Shown piece by piece: positions 9,123 to 18,954 of a stretch of 64,000 bases of DNA (positions are counted from its first letter, which is position 1; each line of letters opens with the position of its first letter). Location of the stretch: the NCBI GenBank assembly GCA_902141825.1, contig CABFPG010000009.1:186001-250000 (forward strand), in the 5' to 3' direction. Below the pieces are notes generated by a model that saw nothing but the letters and a program-made list of their open reading frames with translations, was not told the origin of the DNA and did no database searches. A program made the position numbers and the translations under genes. This DNA comes from Thalassocella blandensis. Lineage in GTDB: Bacteria > Pseudomonadota > Gammaproteobacteria > Pseudomonadales > Cellvibrionaceae.

Positions 9123-9998
9123 ATGAACGACACCGTCGATATCAGCAGTAATGACAGATTGGGCTTCACTTTTTTTATTGCGCTTGCTCTGCATGTGTTT
9201 CTGATTTTAAGTATCAGCTTTACCGTCGACAAAGGTAAAAAGATTGCGCCAATGCTCAACGTCACATTGGCGACACAAAAATCGAACAAGCAGCCTGAAA
9301 AGGCTGACTTTATTGCGCAACATAATCAGGAAGCCAGCGGCACGGAACGTGAAGTTAAAGAATTAACCGCCAAGGAAGTTGCTTTGATTGATGACATTAA
9401 AATTCGCGACGTGAGTGAAGTGCCACAAATCAAAACACAGCAGCCCAAAGTCGACCAATCTCAGCTGGTGCACACCACCAGCGCCTCTGAGAAAAAAATC
9501 CTCAAGCAAAAACTGGAAGAGCTGCAGGAGGAACACAAGGAACGCGAAGGTGAAGACGTAGAAACGATTTTGGAAAATCCCGAGTATGCCAGCCTGCAGG
9601 CCAAACTCGACAAACTAAAGCAGGAGCTCGCCAGTCAACCGCGTATTCGTCGCCTGACTTCGGTTTCCACCAAGGAAAGTTATGATGCGAAGTATTTAAA
9701 TGACTGGGCGCAAAAAGTGGAGTTAGTGGGCAATGAGAATTTCCCTGAACTCGCATTGCGCGATGAAATATTTGGCAGCCTGCGACTATCCGTAATGATC
9801 CTGCCAAATGGTTTTGTTGAACACGTGGAAATTTTACAAAGCTCCGGCCACAGCATTCTGGATGAAGCCGCTAAACATATTGTTAAGCTGGCTTCACCCT
9901 TTTCACCATTCCCGAAAGAAATTCGCAGCCAAACCGATAAAATCGAAATTATCCGCACTTGGCGCTTTGAAATTACAGGGTTGAGCACCACACTTTAA
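9123..9998 (+). CDS. tonB3: TonB-type energy transducer (TonB3-like)
   Basis: A 291-residue protein with one membrane segment near residues 14-34, a charged, partly coiled-coil periplasmic stalk (about 110-190, rich in Lys, Glu and Gln rather than Pro) and a C-terminal TonB/TolA-like domain (about 205-285) with the SLRLSVMILPNG and FEITG pieces. Its place between gshB and yqgE is that of Pseudomonas tonB3, which is needed there for twitching motility and pilus assembly. That role is inferred here from synteny. The lack of a Pro-rich spacer is unusual for a classical iron-uptake TonB and supports the pilus-linked subgroup. Confidence 0.82.
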   Translation: MNDTVDISSNDRLGFTFFIALALHVFLILSISFTVDKGKKIAPMLNVTLATQKSNKQPEKADFIAQHNQEASGTEREVKELTAKEVALIDDIKIRDVSEVPQIKTQQPKVDQSQLVHTTSASEKKILKQKLEELQEEHKEREGEDVETILENPEYASLQAKLDKLKQELASQPRIRRLTSVSTKESYDAKYLNDWAQKVELVGNENFPELALRDEIFGSLRLSVMILPNGFVEHVEILQSSGHSILDEAAKHIVKLASPFSPFPKEIRSQTDKIEIIRTWRFEITGLSTTL

Positions 9999-10011
9999 TA
10001 CAGACAAAGCC

Positions 10012-10040
10012 TTGACAAATTGCCGCCGATTTCGTTTAAC
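10012..10040 (+). promoter_or_regulatory. Possible sigma-70 promoter upstream of yqgE
   Basis: TTGACA at 10012-10017, then 17 bases, then TTTAAC at 10035-10040 (four of six matches to TATAAT). It lies about 185 bases before yqgE, in a 227-base spacer after tonB3. Weak -10, so low confidence. Confidence 0.3.
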
Positions 10041-10225
10041 GCCCGCCATAATGGAACTAACGTCACGTTTTGTCCCACATTAATAACCTGAGAGACGCAA
10101 TTGGATAATTATTCAAGCGAAAGGTTAACTCCATTTTTTAACAATTGATCGATTATTAAGATTTTACGGTCATAAGTTGCAAAAACCGCTTGTTTTATTT
10201 TCCTGACACCCCATACTAAAGTTAT

Positions 10226-10816
10226 ATGGCGAGCAAATATCCTGTGAATCAACATATTTTGACAAACCAGAGCCTACGCGACCACTTTCTAATCGCAATG
10301 CCGGGGCTCCAGGATTCTATTTTTTCTCATACAGTGACCTACATTTGTGACCACAGCGAACATGGCGCAATGGGCATTGTATTAAACCAACCCCTCAATA
10401 TTCAGCTAAGCGAAGTCTTCGATCATCTGTCGATGAAATATGACCCAGCGGTGCGTGACGTTCCGGTGTTATCCGGCGGTCCGGTGAATTCCCAACAAGG
10501 CTTTGTATTGCACCGCAAAGAAGGCGAATGGGACTCAACCTTGAGTGTCACACCGGAGATCTGTTTAACCGCTTCGCGTGATATTGTTAAGGCAATGGCG
10601 GAAAGCAGAGCACCGAAAGGCGCACTGTTTGTGCTTGGCTATGCCGGCTGGAGTGCGGGGCAACTGGAATCCGAAATATCATCTAACAGCTGGCTGACAT
10701 TGCCCGCTGACTCCTCCATTATCTTTGACACGCCAGCGGAAGAGCGCTGGGCTGCAGCAACTAAAGCTTTCAGCTTCGACTTTAATTTAATTTCTGCCAG
10801 TGCCGGTCATGCATAA
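10226..10816 (+). CDS. yqgE: YqgE/AlgH family protein
   Basis: A 196-residue protein of the UPF0301 (YqgE, AlgH) family. The conserved NHFLIAMPGL-like block (here DHFLIAMPGLQDSIFSHTV), the GAMGIVLNQP block and the LGYAGWSAGQLE block are all present. The molecular function is not settled; AlgH was linked to alginate regulation in Pseudomonas. It sits directly before ruvX (yqgF), an association found across proteobacteria. The first 17 residues precede the conserved core, so the true start could be slightly downstream. Confidence 0.9.
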   Translation: MASKYPVNQHILTNQSLRDHFLIAMPGLQDSIFSHTVTYICDHSEHGAMGIVLNQPLNIQLSEVFDHLSMKYDPAVRDVPVLSGGPVNSQQGFVLHRKEGEWDSTLSVTPEICLTASRDIVKAMAESRAPKGALFVLGYAGWSAGQLESEISSNSWLTLPADSSIIFDTPAEERWAAATKAFSFDFNLISASAGHA

Positions 10817-10861
10817 GACCGGCGCAAATACACTGATCTTATCTAACTGAATTTTCTTCCA

Positions 10862-11287
10862 TTGTCTGCAACTCACCAACGTTTACTTGCTTTCGATTTT
10901 GGTACGAAAAGTATTGGTGTCGCCGTGGGCCTGTGGCCGACTCAAACCATTACAGAACTGCACGCCATCAAAGCAAAAGATGGAATTCCCAACTGGGATG
11001 AAATCAACGCATTGCTCAGTGAGTGGCAAGTCGACTCTGTTATTGTGGGTCTGCCGGTAAAAATGGATGGCAGCGACATGGAAATAACACGACGTGCACG
11101 AAAATTTGGCAACCGCCTGCATGGCCGTTTTGGCTGTCCGGTACTCTTTTTTGACGAGACGCTGTCCACCAGAGAGGCAAAGGAAGAGGCCTTTGCACGC
11201 GGCCATCGCGGTAACTTTGGTGAGGCGCCAATTGACTCCATTGCCGCAGGGATCATTTTACAAAGCTGGTTTAACAGCCAGGCTTGA
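10862..11287 (+). CDS. ruvX: RuvX/YqgF pre-16S rRNA nuclease family protein
   Basis: A 141-residue RNase-H-like protein. The first acidic residue is in LLAFDFGTKSIGVAVG, and the second motif FFDETLSTREA and the last IDSIAA block are present. The family processes the 5-prime end of 16S rRNA and has been proposed as a Holliday-junction resolvase. The start is a TTG at 10862; no ATG or GTG is available before the catalytic strand. A strong terminator follows at once. In Pseudomonas pyrR-pyrB-pyrC come next; here pilU follows on the other strand. Confidence 0.9.
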   Translation: MSATHQRLLAFDFGTKSIGVAVGLWPTQTITELHAIKAKDGIPNWDEINALLSEWQVDSVIVGLPVKMDGSDMEITRRARKFGNRLHGRFGCPVLFFDETLSTREAKEEAFARGHRGNFGEAPIDSIAAGIILQSWFNSQA

Positions 11288-11300
11288 ATACAGACACAAA

Positions 11301-11328
11301 AAAAGCGCTGAGGACCATCAGCGCTTTT
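11301..11328. terminator. Bidirectional intrinsic terminator between ruvX and pilU
   Basis: A perfect 11-base stem, AAAAGCGCTGA (11301-11311) and TCAGCGCTTTT (11318-11328), with a 6-base loop. The A-run and T-run at its ends let it work for both converging units. Confidence 0.9.
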
Positions 11329-11377
11329 CACCAAAACTTACTTCTGTTATGGGCAGTTGAAATTCTTGCGGTACGTT

Positions 11378-12523
11378 TTAGAATCGACGCATCCCACCGC
11401 CGGGCTCTTCCTGTTCGATTTGCAAGCCATCGGCAGCATTAGATAAGTATTCGGCATCTGTTTCGGAACCAAGTTTAATCATCAGACGCAGATCGTTGGC
11501 AGAGTCTGCATGAGCCAGGGCATCCTCATAGGTAATTTCACCGGCATCATAAAGTTCATACAAAGCCTGATCAAAAGTCTGCATGCCCTGTTCGTTCGAT
11601 TTTTTCATGAGTTCTTTCAACTCATGCACATTGCCTTTTCGAATAATATCTGACGCCAATGGCGTATTTAGAAGAACTTCCAAACAGGCGCGCCGACCAT
11701 TTCCGTCAGGCGTTGGAATTAACTGTTGCGCAACAATGCCTTTCAGGTTCAACGACAAATCCATCCACAACTGCGAGTGGCGGTCTGCCGGGAAGAAGTG
11801 GATAATTCGATCGAGCGCCTGGTTAGCATTGTTGGCGTGAAGCGTACACAGACATAAATGGCCCGTTTCCGCGAATGCAATAGCGTAGTCCATTGTCTCG
11901 CGTGAACGCACCTCCCCGATCAGAATTACGTCTGGTGCCTGTCGCAATGTATTTTTCAGAGCCACTTCAAAGGACTCCGTATCAATCCCCACTTCACGTT
12001 GCGTAATAATACAACCCTGATGCTGATGGATAAATTCAATCGGGTCTTCGATGGAAATAATATGCCCTTTGGAATTGCGATTGCGGTGGCCCAGCATCGC
12101 CGCCAGCGAAGTGGATTTACCGGTACCGGTAGCACCAACGAAAATCAACAATCCTCGCTTGGTCATTGCCAGCTCTTTAATAATCTCTGGCAGGCCGAGA
12201 TCATCGACTTGTGGAATCTTGGTTTCAATTCGCCGCAGCACCATGCCCGTCAGGTTGCGCTGAAAAAAGGCGCTGGCACGAAAACGCCCAATACCACGCG
12301 CACTCACCGCAAAGTTGAGCTCCTTGTTTTCGAGAAACTCTTTGCGCTGCTTTTCGTTCATGACGGACAAACAGGTTTCACGAGTTTTTTCCGGAGACAT
12401 AGGCGTGGTGGTTACCGGAACAACCTTGCCGTGTAATTTAAACGAAGGCGGTACACCGGCTGTAATAAACAAATCCGACGCACCTTTTTCCACCATTAAC
12501 GACAATAAACGATCTATATCCAC
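11378..12523 (-). CDS. pilU: PilU, twitching-motility retraction ATPase
   Basis: A 381-residue PilT/PilU-family ATPase of the type IV pilus base. The Walker A is GATGTGKST (Lys136), the Asp box is IISIEDPIEF and the Walker B is DVILIGEVRS; the His box follows. PilU acts with PilT and boosts retraction. The longer, poorly conserved C-terminal tail (after about residue 340, ending GGGMRRF) is usual for PilU and absent in PilT. It lies 76 bases downstream of pilT on the same strand, probably in one transcript. Confidence 0.95.
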   Translation of the reverse strand: MDIDRLLSLMVEKGASDLFITAGVPPSFKLHGKVVPVTTTPMSPEKTRETCLSVMNEKQRKEFLENKELNFAVSARGIGRFRASAFFQRNLTGMVLRRIETKIPQVDDLGLPEIIKELAMTKRGLLIFVGATGTGKSTSLAAMLGHRNRNSKGHIISIEDPIEFIHQHQGCIITQREVGIDTESFEVALKNTLRQAPDVILIGEVRSRETMDYAIAFAETGHLCLCTLHANNANQALDRIIHFFPADRHSQLWMDLSLNLKGIVAQQLIPTPDGNGRRACLEVLLNTPLASDIIRKGNVHELKELMKKSNEQGMQTFDQALYELYDAGEITYEDALAHADSANDLRLMIKLGSETDAEYLSNAADGLQIEQEEPGGGMRRF

Positions 12524-12599
12524 TCGAGTTCCTCAATAAAACCTGTACATCACTTGCTACCGCATTCGCGCAAGGACGAAATACATTACACCAATCTTT

Positions 12600-13634
12600 C
12601 TAGAAGTTATCGGGCATTTTTGCTTTTTCGCGAGCTACATCGCGATTAATGATACGACGCGCCACCATATCGGCCAGACATTGATCCATTGTCTGCATGC
12701 CAACCGAGCCACCGGTCTGAATCGCTGAATACATTTGCGCCACTTTATCTTCCCGGATCAAGTTTCGAATCGCTGGCGTTCCGCGCATAATTTCATGAGC
12801 AGCAACCCGGCCACCGCCATTTTTCTTGAGCAGAGTTTGTGACACAACAGCCTCTAACGATTCTGACAGCATGGATCTCACCATGGCTTTTTCATTCGCC
12901 GGGAATACGTCCACAACCCGGTCAATGGTTTTGGCTGCAGAGGTTGTATGCAGTGTTCCGAACACCAAGTGTCCTGTTTCCGCCGCTGTCAGGGCCAGGC
13001 GAATGGTTTCCAAATCCCGCATTTCCCCGACTAGAATAATATCCGGGTCTTCCCGCAGCGCGGAGCGCAAGGCCTCCGCAAACCCATGCGTGTCTCGATG
13101 CACTTCACGCTGGTTTACCAGACACTTCTTACTCTCGTGCACAAATTCGATCGGGTCTTCAATGGTGAGAATGTGGTGGTATTTGTTTTCATTGATGTAG
13201 TCCATCATCGCAGCCAGCGTGGTGGACTTACCAGAACCCGTCGGCCCGGTCACCAACACCAGACCACGCGGCACAGAAGAAACATCGCGGAACACTTGCC
13301 CCATCCCAAGCTCTTCCATGGTGAGAACTTTAGAAGGAATTGTACGAAAAACAGCACCCGCACCTCGGTTATGGTTAAACGCGTTGACCCGGAAACGTGC
13401 AACTCCGGGAACTTCAAAGGAGAAGTCGGTTTCCAAAAACTCTTCATAGTCCTTGCGTTGTTTATCGTTCATGATTTCATAAATCAGCGCGTGGACTTGC
13501 TTGTGTTCCATCGGCGGCAAGTTAATTCGGCGCACATCGCCGTCAACACGTATCATAGGAGGCAGGCCAGCGGACAAATGTAAATCCGATGCCCCTTGTT
13601 TCGCCGAAAACGCCAGCAGTTCGGTAATATCCAT
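12600..13634 (-). CDS. pilT: PilT, pilus retraction ATPase
   Basis: A 344-residue hexameric ATPase that depolymerises type IV pili. It shows the N-terminal PAS-like domain, Walker A GPTGSGKST with Lys136, the Asp box ILTIEDPIEF, Walker B DIILVGEMRD, the His box TGHLVFGTLHT and the AIRNLIRE retraction motif near residue 288. All key residues are intact. It is divergently transcribed from yggS, as in Pseudomonas. Confidence 0.96.
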   Translation of the reverse strand: MDITELLAFSAKQGASDLHLSAGLPPMIRVDGDVRRINLPPMEHKQVHALIYEIMNDKQRKDYEEFLETDFSFEVPGVARFRVNAFNHNRGAGAVFRTIPSKVLTMEELGMGQVFRDVSSVPRGLVLVTGPTGSGKSTTLAAMMDYINENKYHHILTIEDPIEFVHESKKCLVNQREVHRDTHGFAEALRSALREDPDIILVGEMRDLETIRLALTAAETGHLVFGTLHTTSAAKTIDRVVDVFPANEKAMVRSMLSESLEAVVSQTLLKKNGGGRVAAHEIMRGTPAIRNLIREDKVAQMYSAIQTGGSVGMQTMDQCLADMVARRIINRDVAREKAKMPDNF

Positions 13635-13761
13635 AGAGGTTTAACCTTTTACATATAGAATTGTTCGAGATTTGCACATTAGGGGATACACGAAAAATTC
13701 GGGTACAAATATAGTAATGTGTAGATTATTTATAAGTGTTTCCTAAGTATAGTCATAAAGT

Positions 13762-14478
13762 ATGTCGAAAATCACCGAGAACCCATGCTCACCGAGCGGC
13801 TCCCGTATCAAAGAGAACCTAAGGCTAGTCAATCTTCGTATAGAAAAGGCTGCGCGGGATCACAACCGTAATAAAGAAGCGATAAGTTTACTAGCCGTTA
13901 GTAAAAAACATGGCGCCGAAAGTATCATCGAGGCGTTTGACAGCGGCCAACAACATTTCGGAGAAAATTATGTACAGGAAGCGATCGATAAAATGCAGCA
14001 GCTTTCTTCGCTCGATATCACCTGGCATTTTATTGGTCCTATTCAATCGAACAAAACCCGAGCAATTGCAGAAAATTTTTCCTGGGTACACTCCGTCGAT
14101 CGCCTGAAAATCGCAGAGCGTCTTGCCAAACAGCGGCCAGCGCATCTCCCCCCTTTAAATTTGTGTATTCAAATCAATATAGATGAAGAAGCCAGTAAAT
14201 CGGGTATTGACTTGGCGGAGCTTGAGACCTTTGTCGACCAGTTGCAACAATGGCCACAACTGAAGTTGCGTGGACTCATGACAATTCCACAGGCCGGTGC
14301 GAGTGAGGCGGCATTTCGCAGAATGCAGGATGTTTTCACCCGCATACAGCAAAGTGGCCGATGTCCAGACTTCGACACTTTATCCATGGGCATGTCCGCG
14401 GACCTTGAAACAGCCATTGCCTGCGGTTCAACCATGGTACGCGTAGGTACTGATATTTTCGGCGCGCGTCAGACGTAA
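13762..14478 (+). CDS. yggS: YggS/PLPBP family pyridoxal-phosphate homeostasis protein
   Basis: A 238-residue single-domain alanine-racemase-fold protein that binds pyridoxal phosphate and buffers the vitamin B6 pool. The PLP lysine is in LLAVSKKHG, followed by the conserved FGENYVQEA block and the HFIGPIQSNK block; the phosphate-binding MGMSADLETAI motif is near the end. It opens the yggS-proC-yggT series conserved in many gammaproteobacteria. Confidence 0.93.
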   Translation: MSKITENPCSPSGSRIKENLRLVNLRIEKAARDHNRNKEAISLLAVSKKHGAESIIEAFDSGQQHFGENYVQEAIDKMQQLSSLDITWHFIGPIQSNKTRAIAENFSWVHSVDRLKIAERLAKQRPAHLPPLNLCIQINIDEEASKSGIDLAELETFVDQLQQWPQLKLRGLMTIPQAGASEAAFRRMQDVFTRIQQSGRCPDFDTLSMGMSADLETAIACGSTMVRVGTDIFGARQT

Positions 14479-14578
14479 AACTGTTTATAATACGCACCAA
14501 TTTTGCGCTCATTCTTTTAGTGTGTTGCACAAGCCAGGCTTAATACAACGCACTTTCACAAAATTCTCGGGGGATATT

Positions 14579-15424
14579 TTGTCCGACACGGCTCGCATTA
14601 CATTTATTGGGGCAGGCAATATGGCCTCCTGCATTATTGGTGGCTTAATCAACAACGGTTATCCTGCAGCCTGTCTTTCCGCCAGCGCGCGCTCCAACAC
14701 CAACCTCACACCGCTCGCCGAGGAGCTGGGCATAGCCACTTCGACAGACAATAGTGCTTTTGTGCAGAACAGTGATGTGGTGATATTGGCAGTGAAGCCG
14801 CAAAATCTGCAAAGCGTGTGTGAAGAAATTCGAACAGAATTCACCTCGCGGTCACCCTTGTTTATTTCCATTGCCGCAGGTGTTGCCTGTGACAGCATCT
14901 GCTCCTGGCTTCAGCAGGATGTCGCCTTGGTGCGCTGCATGCCCAACACGCCGGCGAAAGTTCTGGCCGGTGCCAGTGGCCTCTATGCCAATGACAAAGT
15001 CGATTCGACGCAAAAGCAGTTAGCGCAATCCATTCTCGCCGCTGTAGGCAGTGTCAGCTGGGTTGAAGAGGAAGGGATGATCGATAGCGTGACAGCAATC
15101 GCAGGCAGTGGGCCGGCTTACTTTTTCCTGTTTATTGAAGCGATGATCGATGCCGGTGTGGCGCAAGGCTTTGATCGCGCCACCGCAGAAACCCTGGCCA
15201 TTCAAACGGCTTTCGGTGCTTCCAAATTGGCCAAAGAAAGTCTGCAAAACGGTATCGACGTAGTCGAACTTCGACGGCGCGTCACCTCTCCCAAAGGAAC
15301 GACTGAACAGGCCATACTCTCTTTCGAACACAACAATCTGCGCAGCACTGTTCAACAGGCCATGGATGCCTGTCGCGACCGAGCGCAGGAACTCGCCAAA
15401 CTCATGGCTGAAACCAAGGCATAA
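14579..15424 (+). CDS. proC: Pyrroline-5-carboxylate reductase
   Basis: Catalyses the last step of proline synthesis with NAD(P)H. The dinucleotide motif FIGAGNMASCIIGG opens the protein, and the signature SGPAYFFLFIEAM with the later RVTSPKGTTEQA block is intact. I choose the TTG at 14579, preceded by GGGGGA, giving 281 residues; an upstream in-frame GTG at 14522 would add 19 residues that do not belong to the family. The gene lies 17 bases before yggT. Confidence 0.92.
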   Translation: MSDTARITFIGAGNMASCIIGGLINNGYPAACLSASARSNTNLTPLAEELGIATSTDNSAFVQNSDVVILAVKPQNLQSVCEEIRTEFTSRSPLFISIAAGVACDSICSWLQQDVALVRCMPNTPAKVLAGASGLYANDKVDSTQKQLAQSILAAVGSVSWVEEEGMIDSVTAIAGSGPAYFFLFIEAMIDAGVAQGFDRATAETLAIQTAFGASKLAKESLQNGIDVVELRRRVTSPKGTTEQAILSFEHNNLRSTVQQAMDACRDRAQELAKLMAETKA

Positions 15425-15441
15425 ACTAACGGCAATTTTTT

Positions 15442-16029
15442 ATGAATGCATTTGTGGACATTATCGTTTTTCTCATTAAATCTCTCGGCAGCCTCTACGT
15501 CAGTCTGGTGCTATTGCGTTTCCTACTGCAATTGGTACGAGCAGATTTTTATAACCAGATCTCTCAAGCCATTGTAAAACTGACCAACCCACTGCTGATT
15601 CCCATTCGCAGAGTGGTCCCAAGCGTCATGGGGATTGACGTAGCATCGCTGATACTTGCGCTGTGTTTACAGGTATTGTTAAGTGAAATTATTATTCTGG
15701 TCGCAGCACAGCAACTGATTAACCCGTTGCCACTGGTATTGTTTGGCCTGTTGGGCTGCATCAATTTATTAATTTATATTTTCTATGGCTGCGGTATTGT
15801 CCTGGTCATTACCAGTTTTGTTGCGCCGTATAGCAATCATCCTGTTCTCAATTTAATTCGTCAGATTATGGACCCCATGCTCGGGCCCTTGCAGCGTCTA
15901 ATCCCCCCGATTGGCGGTCTGGATTTTTCTATTCTGTTTTTCTTTTTGGGGCTTGGTGTGTTACAGCGAATTCTCGGTATTACCGCATCGTCTATCGGTT
16001 TGAATCCATTTTTTGTTATAGGATTTTAA
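15442..16029 (+). CDS. yggT: YggT family integral membrane protein
   Basis: A 195-residue inner-membrane protein built of two YGGT repeats, each with a pair of hydrophobic segments and a LLRF or NPFF-like block; the [11 protein letters not shown] and [12 protein letters not shown] sites mark the two copies. The function is not well defined; it has been tied to osmotic tolerance and membrane protein homeostasis. It follows proC closely and precedes metX by 7 bases, so it is in the same operon. Confidence 0.9.
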   Translation: MNAFVDIIVFLIKSLGSLYVSLVLLRFLLQLVRADFYNQISQAIVKLTNPLLIPIRRVVPSVMGIDVASLILALCLQVLLSEIIILVAAQQLINPLPLVLFGLLGCINLLIYIFYGCGIVLVITSFVAPYSNHPVLNLIRQIMDPMLGPLQRLIPPIGGLDFSILFFFLGLGVLQRILGITASSIGLNPFFVIGF

Positions 16030-16036
16030 ACTACAG

Positions 16037-17188
16037 ATGCCCGATAATTTTGCACAAGACTCTGTCGGGCTGGTCACCCCACAGACGTTTCATTTTGACG
16101 AACCCTTAATCCTGGCCTGCGGGCGCACGTTACAATCATACGATTTGATCGTCGAAACCTACGGTGAGCTGAACCCACAAAAAACCAACGCGGTATTAAT
16201 TTGCCACGCGCTGTCTGGCCATCATCACGCGGCCGGTTTTCACCATGCCGACGATAAAAAGCCGGGATGGTGGGATGCATATATCGGCCCAGGAAAACCG
16301 CTGGACACCAATAAGTTTTTCATTGTGTCACTCAACAACCTGGGCGGCTGCCACGGTTCGACAGGACCAACATCCATTGATCCTGACAGCGGCAAACCCT
16401 ATGGTGCAAACTTCCCCAATCTGCGTGTGCGAGACTGGGTGCACTCTCAGGCGCGCCTGATGGAAAGATTTGGCATTAAACAGTGGGCCGCGGTAGTCGG
16501 TGGGAGCCTTGGTGGCATGCAGGCCATGCGCTGGAGCCTGGAGTATCCAGATCGTGTGAGGCATTGTGTCGTCATTGCCTCAGCCATGAAATTGACCGCT
16601 CAAAACATTGCGTTCAATGAAACTGCACGCCGCGCCATTATGACCGATCACAACTACAATGACGGAGATTATTTACAGCATCAGACATTGCCACAGGAAG
16701 GGTTGTCGATTGCTCGAATGATCGGCCACATCACTTATTTATCCGATGACGGCATGGGCCAGAAATTCGGTCGTGAATTACGTTCCGGCAGTTTTGCACA
16801 AGGCATTGAAGAACCCGTTGAGTTTCAGATTCAAAGCTACCTGCGCTATCAGGGTGAAAATTTTTCCAAAAGCTTTGACGCAAACACGTATATTCTGATG
16901 ACGCGTGCGCTGGATTATTTCGATCTGGCCCGTGAATATAATGATGATGCCGCCCAGGCTTTTCGTCAGGCACAAAGCAAGTTTTTGGTTATCTCGTTTA
17001 CTTCTGATTGGCGTTTTGCTCCTGAACGCTCACGTGAAATTATCAACGCACTGATGAAAGCAGATCGCGATGTTGTCTATGCCGAAATTGAATCCCCTTA
17101 CGGGCACGATGCATTTCTAGTGCCGCAACAGGTGCGCTATTGGGATTTACTGACCACCTACATGCAAAAAATTGAGGTGAGCTGCTGA
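16037..17188 (+). CDS. metX: Homoserine O-acyltransferase MetX (likely succinyl-CoA using)
   Basis: A 383-residue alpha/beta-hydrolase-fold enzyme that activates homoserine for methionine synthesis. The oxyanion/entry motif CHALSGHHH, the nucleophile in [12 protein letters not shown], and the catalytic His in YGHDAFL are present. MetX proteins paired with MetW in gammaproteobacteria commonly use succinyl-CoA and need MetW for activity; this assignment is by context. The stop codon overlaps the metW start by one base. Confidence 0.93.
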   Translation: MPDNFAQDSVGLVTPQTFHFDEPLILACGRTLQSYDLIVETYGELNPQKTNAVLICHALSGHHHAAGFHHADDKKPGWWDAYIGPGKPLDTNKFFIVSLNNLGGCHGSTGPTSIDPDSGKPYGANFPNLRVRDWVHSQARLMERFGIKQWAAVVGGSLGGMQAMRWSLEYPDRVRHCVVIASAMKLTAQNIAFNETARRAIMTDHNYNDGDYLQHQTLPQEGLSIARMIGHITYLSDDGMGQKFGRELRSGSFAQGIEEPVEFQIQSYLRYQGENFSKSFDANTYILMTRALDYFDLAREYNDDAAQAFRQAQSKFLVISFTSDWRFAPERSREIINALMKADRDVVYAEIESPYGHDAFLVPQQVRYWDLLTTYMQKIEVSC

Positions 17189-17778
17189 TGCGTATTGATC
17201 ACCTTATGGTAGAACAGTGGATTCAACAGAATTCACGCGTACTGGATCTCGGTTGTGGCGACGGCACCCTGCTCAGCCACCTGCAGGCGAATAAAAACGT
17301 ACACGGTTACGGCCTCGATATTAATGCAGAAAACATTGTGCGCTGCGTTGAAAACGGCGTGAATGTTATTGAACAAAATATTGAAGAGGGGCTGTATAAT
17401 TTTGATGACCAGAGCTTTGACACTGTCATCATGTCGCAAACCCTGCAAACCATGCACAACCCCGACAAAGTTTTGGAAGAAATGCTGCGGGTAGGCAAGC
17501 AATGCATTGTCACGTTTCCAAATTTTGGCCATTGGAAAGCGCGTTTCCATTTGGCTTTAAACGGACGCATGCCAGTGTCCGACATTCTCCCTTATGAATG
17601 GTACAACACCCCCAATATCCACTTTTGCACATTTCGCGACTTTGAAGTGCTGTGTGAAGCATTAAAGTTGAAAGTGTTAAACCGCGAGGTTATTGCTACG
17701 CAATCATCTGGCGCATTTTTGCGTTCAGTATGGCCAAATCTCTTCGGGGAAACAGCATTGTACAGAGTAACCAAATAA
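17188..17778 (+). CDS. metW: MetW, partner of MetX in methionine synthesis
   Basis: A 196-residue methyltransferase-fold protein. Motif I reads RVLDLGCGDGTLL, followed by the YGLDINAENI acid loop and the conserved VTFPNFGHW block. MetW acts with MetX in homoserine acylation. It overlaps metX by one base and the next gene by one base, a tightly coupled set. Confidence 0.92.
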   Translation: MRIDHLMVEQWIQQNSRVLDLGCGDGTLLSHLQANKNVHGYGLDINAENIVRCVENGVNVIEQNIEEGLYNFDDQSFDTVIMSQTLQTMHNPDKVLEEMLRVGKQCIVTFPNFGHWKARFHLALNGRMPVSDILPYEWYNTPNIHFCTFRDFEVLCEALKLKVLNREVIATQSSGAFLRSVWPNLFGETALYRVTK

Positions 17779-18221
17779 TGAAACTAATCGCTTCTTTCTT
17801 TTTGACTGCATTTTTTTTCATACATGCGTATGCAAATGCCCAGCAAGCCAATCCCATGTCGACAGAAACCCTGATTGACGGCTACGTGGTTCGCCATGTT
17901 ATTTTTAACAGTACCTTTGTCCTGCCGGAAGTTGCCCAACAATACGGTCTGAAACGCAGTGAATATGAATCCCTTCTAAACATATCAGTGAATCGTCAAG
18001 GCGAGTTTGGCGGAGAGGAAGTGAAGCTAGAAGGCACTTACAAAAATTTAATGCAACAGCAAAAGGTTTTGCAATTTCAACAGATCAAAGAAAAGGATGC
18101 GATTTACTATCTGGCGCCTGTGAGAATTTCTGGCGAAGAAATGTTGCATTTCTCTCTGCAGATTCAAACCAAAGACAAGACTTTTGAAACCAGTTTTTCG
18201 CAAAAAGTCTATTCGGATTAA
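17778..18221 (+). CDS. Exported DUF4426 protein
   Basis: A 147-residue secreted protein with a signal peptide (MKLIASFFLTAFFFIHAYANA). The body matches DUF4426 proteins found after metW in Pseudomonas and relatives: a YVVRHVIFNSTFVLPEVAQ start and a C-terminal beta-rich part. The function is unknown. The ATG overlaps the metW stop, which fixes the start and argues for coupling; an upstream in-frame start at 17730 lies inside metW and would remove the signal peptide from the N-terminus. Confidence 0.85.
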   Translation: MKLIASFFLTAFFFIHAYANAQQANPMSTETLIDGYVVRHVIFNSTFVLPEVAQQYGLKRSEYESLLNISVNRQGEFGGEEVKLEGTYKNLMQQQKVLQFQQIKEKDAIYYLAPVRISGEEMLHFSLQIQTKDKTFETSFSQKVYSD

Positions 18222-18288
18222 CACGCATTTTCTAACAGTTTTTTACTCCGCTTCCACACATAACCGTCTCACGTTTTAGGGCATCATT

Positions 18289-18885
18289 ATGCAGAAACTC
18301 GTACTCGCCAGTGGCAATGCCGGAAAACTTAAAGAATTTCAGGCGCTTCTGCACAAGTGTGGTTTTGAGGTGTGCCCGCAATCAGACTATGCCGTCAGTA
18401 GTGTTGCAGAAACCGGACTCAGCTTTGTCGAAAATGCCCTGATTAAAGCCCGTCATGCCAGTAAAGCTACTGGCTTACCAGCTCTGGCCGACGACTCGGG
18501 TATCGAGGTAGATGCGTTAAACGGAGCTCCCGGCATTTATTCGGCACGTTTTGCCGGGCCAGACGCAAACGATCAACGCAATAATGCAAAACTGCTTGAG
18601 GCTCTCGCAGGAATGCCGGAGGAAAAACGCACGGCACGCTACCAATGTGTGCTGGTATTTATGCGTCATGAACTCGACCCTACGCCGATTATTGCGCAGG
18701 GTGCCTGGGAGGGGCGCATTCTGGAAACGCCGCAGGGAAACAACGGGTTTGGTTACGACCCGCTATTCTGGGTGCCGACCCATCACATGAGCAGCGCTCA
18801 ATTGGATAAAGCAGAGAAAAACGCTATCAGCCATCGCGCGATCGCCATGCAACACCTTTTACGAGCGTTGCAGACTGCAGTTTAA
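18289..18885 (+). CDS. rdgB: RdgB/HAM1 non-canonical purine nucleoside triphosphatase
   Basis: A 198-residue enzyme that hydrolyses dITP, ITP and XTP and so keeps deaminated purines out of DNA. The substrate loop [16 protein letters not shown] opens it, and the catalytic [24 protein letters not shown] and GFGYDPLFW blocks are complete. In Pseudomonas hemW follows; here a terminator and an opposite-strand gene come next. Confidence 0.95.
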   Translation: MQKLVLASGNAGKLKEFQALLHKCGFEVCPQSDYAVSSVAETGLSFVENALIKARHASKATGLPALADDSGIEVDALNGAPGIYSARFAGPDANDQRNNAKLLEALAGMPEEKRTARYQCVLVFMRHELDPTPIIAQGAWEGRILETPQGNNGFGYDPLFWVPTHHMSSAQLDKAEKNAISHRAIAMQHLLRALQTAV

Positions 18886-18901
18886 CGAAAGAATAACGGG
18901 C

Positions 18902-18954
18902 ACCGGCCTGAATTCAGGCTCGGGCTTTGCTCAGGCAACACGCCGGTTTTTTTT
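18902..18954 (+). terminator. Terminator of the yggS-rdgB operon
   Basis: ACCGGC (18902-18907) pairs with GCCGGT (18942-18947), followed by an eight-base T-run. The loop holds a smaller GCCTGAATTCAGGC palindrome. The right arm and T-run overlap the last codons of the converging ATP-grasp gene. Confidence 0.7.
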
